64,000 bases of DNA from NCBI GenBank assembly GCA_030998225.1, contig JAPYXD010000701.1, positions 16,988,501 to 17,052,500 on the forward strand, read 5' to 3'. The DNA comes from Diplolepis rosae. Its lineage: Eukaryota; Arthropoda; Insecta; Hymenoptera; Diplolepididae. The notes under the pieces are model-generated. The model did not search any database, was not told where the DNA came from, and worked only from the letters and a program-made list of their open reading frames with translations. Below, one piece after another: positions 11,113-20,563 of this stretch. How positions within the stretch are numbered: position 1 is the stretch's first letter; each line of letters starts with the position of its first letter. A program made the translations under genes and the position numbers.

Positions 11113-13867
11113 TATTAGAGAGAATAAATGAGAGAAAAATATTGTCAGGGATAAGCAGTCAAGTGGAAATTAAACATGAGAATAGATAGCGGATGATCGT
11201 GCATTGGAAAAACAAAATATAAGTTTAAATAATAAATTAATATAAGAACGCCCATTTAGATGCTGAACCATATCCTTCAAATAATAATCCCTAAAATTTT
11301 GGATTTTGCATCTTAGGACAATAGTTTCGCTATCTTAACTTTTTCCTTTATCATCTGACGTTTAGGAAAATTTTGAATTTGGAACGATTATTTTATATTT
11401 TCCAAAACATTTCAAAATTGAAGTGAGGTGTAAGAAATACTTAGGAGAATTTTCCATAGAAAATGTCCAGACGAATACTTTTGCATCCAAGACTTTCTTT
11501 TTTTATCTCATACTCTTTATGAAAAATTCCATTTTTGAAGATATTTTCATATATTTAAAAAAGAAATAAAATGATTCTGGTCCAGTAAATTTAAAGGTAG
11601 CAAATATTTCATAACAGATTGTATACTTATAAAGATCGAAATACAGTCATAATAATTTTGTTATAAAGGAAATAATTGTTCATCGTTCAATGAACGTCCA
11701 AAACTGTAAGTAGGTTTTTCATTGAGTAAAATTAGAGTGGTTACTTACAGAATGCTCGATCTGAACTGGATCACTATATTGTGTAAAAGTTTACCATAGC
11801 CTCATCATATCCATCTCATTTAAAAAAAATCTATGTTGGTGACACACTGTAGTCAGATAGGCACTACGGCCAAAACCTTATTGTCTGTTTCAAGAAGTCT
11901 CAAAAATGTAGAAATAGGTTTTGATAAGGATGTTAGTGATCATTTGAAAAATCGTAACCAAAGAATCTAACTGAAAAAATCGTAAAAAATTATTTGTATG
12001 TATTGTATTGTAGAAAATTCACACTTAAAATTTCTTAAAATTCAACTATTTTACGTTTATTGTTTTTCTAACAGTATACCAGAAAATCCAATAAAACAGC
12101 TTCACCTCTTTCTTCTCCAACTTTTAGTCAAATATTTAAGATGTGAAACCTGTTACAGACTGCGTAGATATAGACAATGCTGAAGGTGAAAAAAGAAAAA
12201 ATAGTTTTTGAAAAAAATGGCCGGTTCTTCAATTCTTGAGGTAAAGAATCGGATTTGTGAAAAAATCGAAAAACATAGAGTGAATTTTTTTACAAAAAGA
12301 AGAAAATAATGTTGTACCATCTCGCATTAATGGTGAGATTGTAAAAATAAGGAACGTCAGTTGAACCTTTCTACCGATTTTTCAGCCTGTATAACTCGTG
12401 AGTAAATCAAACACGCTTATGAAAAGACACAAAGTGCAAAGCGATTTGATTAATTATCGGTTTTAATTGTCAACAGCCCTTGGAGAGAGCTTATTATATG
12501 CTCACGTTAATTTACATTCGAGTCGTTTAATTTGCTGAATTTGCTAAATAACCGGATAGTAGAGTCCGAGTTGGATGAGTCGTTATGAAAATCATCTGCG
12601 AAAGTCGTTTATGATTATTCTCCGCACTGCGAATAATAAAATTGTACTCAACGCTAACCGATAGTGTCGAGTTACTCAGCGTTGTTAATGCATTCGATAT
12701 CCTGAATGCATCACAATACTGGTCCCGTAATACCGATAAAGCCAATCATAATTCATTTACTTCACTGATTCTCTTAATTTCCGATTTTTTCCAATAATTG
12801 TAACTGATAGTTTCTCCTTTAATCACAAATGAAGAAATGTAAAATTCGAAACATAATAAACTTAAAAATTAAACTGACTTTTAAGGTAGTAGTCTAGTAA
12901 CTCGCGCCGTTTTTCATTCCTATGTTTAGGAACGTATTTTTTTTGGGGGAGAGAAAAAATAAATCGTTTTGAATTTTTAATATGTTATTATTCACATCTT
13001 AAGGATAGAGAAAACATTTTTTTAGAAGATATTTAATAATTTATTATTATTGTTATGGTTATTTGAAGTTGGCGCCTCAAAAAAAAAAAAGCGCGTGGGT
13101 GGCCCGGGTGATTTTGACTATTGAGGACATCTGAAATCAAAAATTTTTAATGATTCTTAATCTATAGATATGTCATTCTGGTCGGAACTACAATTGTTAA
13201 ACTTTATCCAAAAATAATAAAATGGTGGACTTTGAAAAAAAAAGTCATCTTTTTTAGCACAAAACGGGTTGTAAAATGAAAAGTTAAGGGTGAAAAAAAT
13301 TCATTCTAATTCCGGGAAGAACTACAAGTGTGTAGAATAAGCAGTTAAAATTTCAGAACAATCGGGTAGATAGAAAAAAAGTTATTACCCGGACCGACCG
13401 GAAAAACGCGTTTAAAGTTTCAACACTGAAAAAACAGTATAGCTAAGAGAACTATATTTTGGTCCTCAGAATCAGAAAATATTGCTATCAGACCAATGCT
13501 ACGGTATGGTCCTCAGAACTATACGAGCATAGGTGAGACAGCGATACAAGTTCGTTGATATGACAATACCATGTATAGCGATCGTAAACAAAATATTATG
13601 CCATCGTTATCGCTCTTGTAAATTTTCGCGTGTGATAAAACAATACGCGATACGCAAAAATGATCTTTCAAAGAAAGAAAAAATGCTCCAAACAAATCGA
13701 CAAACGCTTCGAAAAAACGCCTCGAAAAAATGACACTTCCTTCTTATTTCGAGGTTAGAATTGCGTGCATGCGAAGCAATGTATAGGTCGCTCGACAAAC
13801 CAGTATAGTTATCTCACCTATACCGCATGGGTCGAGACACTATATACCGGTATAGGTCGAACAGCTA

Positions 13868-15126
13868 CCAGGGGTATTAGTTGAAATTTGCTGGTTTTAC
13901 TCATAGATGTCGCTAGAGATATGTATACATTTCTATGATTTGGCATCTATGTCATATTTTTCTATGGACAATAACCTTCAAAAATACACAATTACATTCT
14001 GCCATAATAATAGCATCATAGTTGTTCCAAGTAAATCGCATTTGCGGCATTCGTTGCTTTTCTTATTTCATCAAAAGAAAAAAGCAGTTGAAGCTCATCG
14101 ATTGCTGGTAGAAACTTATGGTGAACATGCTCCAGTGATTAGAACATGTGAGACATGGTTTCGTCAATTTAAAAGTGGAGATTTCGATTTAACAGACAAT
14201 GAACATCCTGGTGCAGCGAAAAAGTTCGAAGACGAGGAATTGCAGGCGTTATTGGATGAAGACCCAACCCAATCGCAACAACAATTGGCACAAACACTAA
14301 ATGTGACCCGAGGAGCAATTTTCCAACGTTTAAAAGTCATGGGAAAAATCCAAAAGTATGGAAAATGGGTACCACACCAACTGAACGATAGACAAATGGA
14401 AAATCGAAAAACCATTTGTGAAATGCTGCTTCAACGGTTCGAAAGGAAATCTTTTCTGCATCGAATTGTCACGGGGGACGAAAAATGGATTTATTTCGAG
14501 AACCCGAAGCGGAAAAAATCATGGCTTTCACCTGGTGAGGTCGGCCCATCGACTCCAAGGCCAAATCGCTTTGGCCGTAAGATAATGCTCTGTGTTTGGT
14601 GAGACCAGTGTGGTGTGGTGTACTTCGAGTTATTAAAACCTGGTGAGACGGTGAATACGGATCGCTAACGACAACAAATTATCAATTTGAATCATGCGTT
14701 GATCGAAAAACGGCCGGAATGGGCCCGAAGACATGGCAAAGTTATCCTACAACATGACAAAGCACCGTCTCATACCGCTAAAGTGGTGAAGAACACATTA
14801 AAAGCATTGAATTGGGAAATATTATCGCACCCGCCGTACTCTCCAGACCTCGCCCCGCCCGACTATCACCTTTTCGCATCGATGGGACACTCACTCGCAG
14901 AGCAGCACTTCGCCAATTTTGAAGAAGTCGAAAAATGGCTCGTCGAATGGTTTGCCTTGAAAGAGAAAAAGTTTTTTTGGAATGGTATCCATGATTTGTC
15001 TGAAAGATGGGCAAAATGTGTAGAATCCAATGGTCAATACTTTGAATAAAAATTTTTTGAGATTCCCTTGAGAATTAGGTGTTTTCTTTATTGAAAAAAC
15101 CGGCAAACTTCAACTAACACCCCTGG
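13868..15126 (+). mobile_element. Near-complete mariner (mauritiana-like), 1259 bp
   Basis: The terminal inverted repeats are CCAGGGGTATTAGTTGAAAT (from 13868) and, reversed from 15126, CCAGGGGTGTTAGTTGAAGT, about 30 bp long in total. TA lies on both sides (13866-13867, 15127-15128). The size is standard for mariner. The transposase frame is described separately. The insertion splits the TTAA element 12881-15304, so it is younger than that element. Confidence 0.92.
13949..15049 (+). pseudogene. Mariner transposase with two in-frame stops (copy B)
   Basis: The frame carries HTH 1 (HLRHSLLFLFHQKKKAVEAH, WFRQFKSGDFDL), LLDEDPTQSQQQLAQ, HTH 2 (VTRGAIFQRLKVMGKI), WVPHQLN and the catalytic block HRIVTGDEKWIYF. 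After MLCVW there is a TGA at 14600-14602 where a second Trp is expected (the WWDQ motif). A TAA at 14666-14668 follows TVNTDR. No frameshift separates them. The rest is intact: second Asp in LQHDKAPSH and third in SPDLAPPDYHLF, with 34 residues between (D,D34D), ending QYFE. The stops are the only visible lesions. The normal start Met before VPSK has been lost or altered, so I used the Met at 13949; the real start may lie closer to VPSK. It is most like Mos1-type (mauritiana) mariners. Confidence 0.9.
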
Positions 15127-16072
15127 TATTGTACAATTTAGCGTACGCAAGAGCGTACGGGCCAAGAGAAACCTCCATAGTTTCGAATTTCGGTCTAAAA
15201 TTTTCACAGTATATTTTCAATATATTGTACTTTCGAATTAAGCAAAAAAAAAAATAAATAAAAATTCGATTTTTTCAACCCAAGTTACCAGACTACTACC
15301 TTAAGCATTGAGATTTACATCACTTTAAACGATTTAAAAGAATTTGAAGATATTTGAAGAAATCATAAAATAATTGCAGGTAATTTTAGAAGATTTTAAT
15401 AGATTTGATAAATATTTTACATGATTTTGAAATAATGTAATTGATTGAAACTTTATTAAATGTTGTTGCTGTTATTAAATAAACTTTTTAAGATCAAAAT
15501 ATTCCATTTTTCAGGAAAAATAAATAGCTATTTGTTTTACTAGTGGGAAAAACGAGCAATTGTACTTTCACCATCTGTTCTGAGACGGGAAAATAGCAAC
15601 AGTTGTAGAAATAATTTGTTTAGTAACCATACTGTAGATTGAAGTTGATTGCAAGTCTAAAATTCAAAAATCATGGACTTTCATTTAATAAGGGCTTCAT
15701 TTGAAGGTTGAGTAATTTTCTAAAAATTCGGCTCAATAAATAATTTATAAAATATTATGCTTGGAAAGAAGCCTTATTTGCAAAACCTATTCTCATTAGA
15801 TCTTAACAAACAATTTATTGAAGCAAATGAGTTATTATTCATTGAAATCAGATGAGTTTTAATGATTGATGTTGAAAAATATTTAAAAATTGCAAACAAA
15901 ATTATAATAAATTGCGATTTCCCACTACCTACGTACTTGTACCAACCCCTATAAACTTTAACGTGTATTAGACTCTTTGTGTATAGTTTATTAAGGTCTT
16001 ATGTGAAGAATTTTAATAATGTTGTTTATAAATTTCAAAGTGACATGTTTGATAAAAAGTAAATGAATTCAA

Positions 16073-16279
16073 AATTTCAAGAGTTCGAAACCTATGGAAC
16101 GGTTTCGAACTCTTGAAATTGAGGCCGTTCATGCAATAAGCGGTCGCACGCTCGAATAAAGGGAAAAGTATTGTCCGCGCGGTGCTTTCACGCTTTAAAA
16201 TCAAAAGTCCAAATTTCCAGTAACAAAAAATACTGGAAATTTTGAGTTTTTATTTATTATTGCATGAACGGCCTCAATT
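16073..16279. repeat. Two abutting inverted repeats (hairpin plus 163-bp MITE)
   Basis: aatttcaagagttcgaaacc at 16073-16092 is a perfect inverted repeat of 16101-16120. It is followed immediately by a second inverted repeat, ttgaggccgttcatgcaata (from about 16118), which returns as the reversed sequence ending at about 16278. Between them is a third small stem, aaatttccagta/tactggaaattt (16211-16242). No coding capacity. Confidence 0.75.
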
Positions 16280-16783
16280 TTTAATTATACTTTTGTTTGG
16301 AAGTTAAGATTAATTTGAGTTTGTAGTGATACGGGTTCGAATTTTCGAATTTGAATCAATGAGATTTTACTGATGAAATAGCTGACAGTAGGTTAAGCTT
16401 TCACTTTCCTGACTGATCAACATCAGTGACTATTTTTCAGTGATATTTATCGACACATACTAAAGTGTGATGTTACGTTGAACTACGTGTCATATCAAAG
16501 AAGAATTTCATGAAATTAGAAGTTTATAAGTTAACGGGACACGTTTAAAGACTTGTATTACAAGAACAATCGTCAAGATTCATTGCGAAAAGATAATAAA
16601 AACTTTTCAAGTGTTGTTTCAAATTTTTGTGATTCAGTAAGTTTACATGTATGTGCCATGTATGGCAAACTGTATGGGTTTCATATTTTTTTCATTCTTA
16701 CGCTTGCATCTGATATTCCATTTGCTTCCTGAATTAATTTCTCACTTAGCCTAAATTAAGATTTATAAGTTACTCCTCTCATT

Positions 16784-16981
16784 CAGAAGATTTTCTTTGA
16801 ATCAAAGAAACATTTCTTTGATATACGGTAAAAGAAAAAATCTCTTTGATTCAAAGAAATAGATTTGTTTACATTAAAGAAAAAATTTTTGAATCAAAAA
16901 AACTTTCTTCATTTCAAAGAAATTTTTTCTTTGACCGTATATCAAAGTAATGTTTCTTTGATTCAAAGAAACTGTTTTCTT
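16784..16981. mobile_element. Palindromic MITE built of TTTGAATCAAAG motifs
   Basis: The arm tttctttgaatcaaagaaac, then atttctttgatatacggta, from about 16792 is repeated in reverse up to about 16975. The two arms of about 70 bp differ at few positions, with an AT-rich centre. Local palindromes gaatcaaag recur within each arm. It resembles the diverged repeat at 50293-50607 in style, but I cannot show they are one family. Confidence 0.65.
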
Positions 16982-17650
16982 GTTGTATTAAAAGCTAGTA
17001 TAAAATAATAAACTTTCTTAAAATACAAATAATCTACATTTGTTTAAATTTAACCTCAAAAGTATCTGGGAATGTTACATACTTAATTTTAATCTCGTTA
17101 AAATTAAATTGAATTGAATTTGAATAATTTAAGAATTCCAAGTGGAAACGCTTCATTAATTATATTTTACATTTTTTTCTGCTTAGTTTGCAATAACAGA
17201 TAAGGTAATAAACTCAGAGGAAAGTTGGAGAAAAAACCGGACGGAAAATGTGGATAACATTTTATTTATAGACTCATAAATAATTATTATTTATGACACG
17301 AAGTAGCAAAATCACTCTGTTTGACACCAATAAGAAAAATAACCGGACACGATCAAATCTATTCTGAAATATATGATAATTGAATCGACATGGGGTCAGT
17401 TGCTTTTTTTTCCAACCTTTTAGGCAGTGGAACTATAAAATTTCAAAGTGGCAAACGTTTCGGCCACAGATGTGGGCCCTCTTCAGTGCTAGATTTTTTT
17501 AGAATAAAAACATTAAGGTATCGAGACCGCCTTAGAAAAAAAACCTTAACAATTAATAATTAATAATTAACCTGAATTGCGTGCAATTTATGAGTTATTT
17601 AGTAACCTAAGAGTAATACTTATTTTTGTTTTTTTATTTTATTACTTTAA

Positions 17651-17950
17651 TTAAATTAGTAAATCACGCATAAAAATTTTGGTGAAAAACTCATGAAAAA
17701 TTGAAGGCCTGGTGTTGGACGACAGGTCAACCAAAGGAGAGGTGTAGTTTTTCGCAGTAAAAAATGTTCCAGATTGCGATCGTAAAAGTGTGAGGTTGTC
17801 TACCACAAACAACACATAAAAACCCCAAGACCACCAAAACACAAGAACCACGAAAAGACACAAAAACACACAAAAAACACGAAGACGCACAAAAAACACA
17901 GAAAAAACATTAAAAAATTCAAAAAACACAAATAAGAACAAAGGAGCCAA
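17651..17950. repeat. Low-complexity AC-rich tract
   Basis: Bases about 17800-17945 are dominated by acacaaaaaacac-type repeats. The minus strand is open for 99 codons here, but its Val/Phe/Leu-rich product is a consequence of the biased composition, and I do not call it a gene. Confidence 0.6.
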
Positions 17951-18119
17951 AAAAAACAGTTACAGAGGGTCAGAATTAATTAGAAGGAAGATGGGATTTG
18001 AGTGTCTAAAGTCAGCAATTTTAATAACTTAATTTAATCGTTGTTTTGTGTCAAATCTACCCCTGTTAGTGAGTGTGTGTTCTTTTGTGTTTTTTTTCGG
18101 ATTTTTGTGTTGAAAGGTT

Positions 18120-18775
18120 GTGTGAAAATGTCTGATTTTGTGCTAAATAATCGTAATTTGCGGGAAGTGTTGATTTTCTTCTTTCATTCGAAGAAAACGG
18201 TGGCTGAAGCGCATCGAGAGCTCCAAAAAGTTTACGGAGATGCTGCTCTAAGTGAAACAACGTGCCGTGATTGGTTTCGTCGCTTCAAAGACGGTTATTT
18301 CGCTGTTGACGGTATCGAACGCAATTGATGCGTTTGAGCCGAGCACTGCGTGAGAAACGGCCACAATACGAGCAGAGGCACGAAAAAGTGATTCTACAGC
18401 ATGACAACGCTCGGCCTCACGTTGCCAAATCCGTTAAAACCTACCTGGAAACGCTTAAATGAGAAGTCATACCCCACCCACCGTATTCCCCAGATATTGC
18501 GCCGTCCGATTATTATTTGTTCCGGTCGATAGCACATGGTCTGGCTGATCGGCAGTTCCGCTCATATGAAGACATCGAAAAATGGCTTGATTCGTGGATG
18601 GCCTCAATAAATGAACACTTTTACCGTAACAGTATTCGAGCTCTACCAGAAAGATGAGCAAAAGTTGTAGCTAACGATGGGCAATACTTTGAATGATTCA
18701 TGTGTAACCATTTTTCACAATAAAGTTGCATTTTCATTAAAAAAAAACAGCGGGAACTTAGTTGCGCACTTAATA
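18120..18775 (+). pseudogene. Mariner transposase relic C, internally deleted
   Basis: ATG at 18128 opens MSDFVLNNRNLREVLIFFFH, SKKTVAEAHRELQ and WFRRFKDGYFAVD, very close to copy A. About 500 bp are then missing, and the sequence resumes at 18320 in another frame with LMRLSRALREKRPQY. It continues through the second catalytic Asp (LQHDNARPH) and the third (SPDIAPSDYYLF), ending NDGQYFE with TGA at 18694-18696. A TGA interrupts after YLETLK and another after LPER. The first Asp is deleted. The 3' inverted repeat CAGCGGGAACTTAGTTGCGC lies near 18750-18769 and matches copy A. No 5' terminal repeat is seen upstream of about 18110. Confidence 0.88.
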
Positions 18776-18920
18776 CATATATTATTATATTTACAAAGAA
18801 ATTTTCTACAAATGATTTATGTTTTTTATGTTCTGATTGCTACCAGTAAAATGCCGCAAATTAGTTTGAAACAGAATTTCAAAATAGTATATTATGCAAC
18901 TAAGGATAAAGAAGTTTATT

Positions 18921-18975
18921 TTACGAGTGTGAAGTTTGATGCCTGAGCAAAGCGAGGGCAACAATCACACGAGTA
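18921..18975. repeat. GC-cored hairpin (gagcaaagcgag loop)
   Basis: acgagtgtgaagtttgatgc pairs imperfectly with gggcaacaatcacacgagt around the loop tgagcaaagcgag. Just upstream, agtatattatgcaactaagg (18887 on) matches the start of the hairpin at 5322 (tatattatgcacctagg). It adjoins the truncated end of the LINE at 18976. Confidence 0.55.
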
Positions 18976-19900
18976 TAGAGAGCTAATAATTCTCTTGTCC
19001 TTGTACTTTATCCCTTCATTCTTTAATAAGTCGACAAGTTTAGGCCAGCTAACATTGTCGAATGCCACTCTGTATCAATCGTAATGAGAATAGTGCTTCT
19101 CTAGTCCCCCTTTCTTTCCTAAAGCCGAACTGATCTTCGTCGAGCGAGCTTTCTACTGTCTGTTCCAATCTTTTATAAATTATTGTATTATCATTATTGT
19201 TTATTATTATTATTTTATTATTATTGTATAATAGTTAAAAATTTAGACGCATGTATCGTTAGGCTAATGGTACGGTAGTTCTCGCATTTGTCTGCCACTA
19301 CTTTTTTTGGTATAGTTACAGTTTTTCTAACCTTGAAGTCGTTTGTTATGCTCCTCGTTTCGTACATATCGCAAATTTATTTAAATAAAGTGTTCTTCAT
19401 TGCTTGTTTTAAGTTCTGTAGGGGTTATGCTACTATTAGATCTACTCCTGAAGTTTATTTGCTTTTAGGCCCCTCAATGCTTTCTCGAATTCCTGCTTTA
19501 TAATTGAATCCTCCCTTTCATAATTTTGCACCTCCTCATTTTCGTTTTCTATGAGGTCGTGTACGTCCTCCATGTATAGGGTCTCTGTGTATTCCACCCA
19601 CGTACTAACTTTATCTCTGTTTTCTGTTAACGTTTTTCCGTTTTCATCCCTGACTATGTTTACATTATTTCGTCTTTCCTTAAAAGTTTCTCTGATTTTC
19701 CTACGAGCTGCGTCTACTTTTCCTACCTTGAATAGCGATTCTACTTCTTTACATTTACCTTCTATCCAGTTGTTTCGCGCTTTTCTGCATCTTCTCTGCA
19801 CTTCAATCCTAAGTCTCTTACATTGCGATTTTCCTTGCTCGTCTCTTGCATGCTTGTATCTTCTTCTCTCATCCATCAGTTTTAGTTCAGTAAATAAAAT
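18976..19900 (-). pseudogene. Non-LTR retrotransposon fragment (endonuclease-RT linker and RT)
   Basis: On the minus strand MDERRRYKHARDEQGKSQ (from about 19880) opens about 145 codons of the basic linker between endonuclease and reverse transcriptase. It includes RRCRKARNNWIEGKCKEVES, RETFKERR and TWVEYTETLYMED, ending KALRGLKANK. A frameshift at about 19450 leads into GVDLIVA, stop, LQNLKQAMKNTLF, stop, CDMYETRSITNDF and TVTIPKK, then ENYRTISLT: the early RT blocks. Further down RLEQTVESSLDEDQFGFRKE RGTREAL reads at about 19150. The YADD block is not reached. The TTA-rich microsatellite at 19190-19240 interrupts it. This is a dead RTE-like/CFDP2-like LINE, of a sort common in insects. Confidence 0.85.
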
Positions 19901-20563
19901 ACATTTGTTGCAAAATATGAGGAAGCAAATGACTGAATCAACAAGTGTATCCAACTAGATCAAAATTGTTTTCAATAACTCACAAAAAACTCATGTTTAA
20001 GGATATTTATGGTTTCAGTTTTTGTAATCTACGGAAAATAATACTTCAATAACAGTTGCTTTTTGTTTGATACCTTGAAGGCCAACAACCTTTTCAAAAC
20101 AATATAATATAAAATATAAAATATAACACCGAATTACTCTTACAATTCACCTTATCAAACAATCCAAATCTAGATTGGTAATTTTCAACATCCCAAAATG
20201 TCAACAAAAAACAATTATTATTTTTCGAAAAAACGTTGCGGAAACTAAACTCAAAACACTAAAGATTCATAATAGGGGAACTGGGTTTAGGAACTTCCTA
20301 GAATTAGCTTGATGATTATGCGGTGCGAGCGGTCGAAAGACTGGCGATGTAAAAAACTTGAAGTCATGAATTGTCGTAAGAAGAAAAGGTGGCAGCGCCA
20401 TTTCGTCGCATTCGCTTTAACTCTCTTCCATGACTGAAATATTTCTTACGGCCCTGATTTTTTTTAACTGAAGATAACCTGAGTTTAAGGAAGCAACACC
20501 CCAAATTGCTCCTATTATGAGTCTTGGGTGTAGTTTCTTGATTGAAATGTAGTAGATACCCTT

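Larger units (their letters stand above)
12881..15304. mobile_element. TTAA element interrupted by a nested mariner
   Basis: The left end TTAAGGTAGTAGTCTAGTAA (12881) and the reversed right end TTAAGGTAGTAGTCTGGTAA (15304) differ at one position. The TTAA at each tip is the usual target of piggyBac-like elements. Without the mariner at 13868-15126 and one copy of its TA, the host element is about 1.16 kb. It carries no recognisable transposase, so it is a non-autonomous element. It has several short repeats of ggtcctcagaa-ctata type around 13450-13530. Confidence 0.75.

Noticed and set aside
16320..16360. gggttcgaat, resembling a tRNA B box
   Set aside because: The rest of the B box, the A box and a cloverleaf are absent.
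17651..17950. 99-codon minus-strand open frame with many Phe/Val/Leu
   Set aside because: It is translated from an AC-rich low-complexity tract; no gene signature.
19551..19958. 135-codon plus-strand open frame
   Set aside because: It is the complement of the LINE linker coding frame, which is recognisable on the minus strand.
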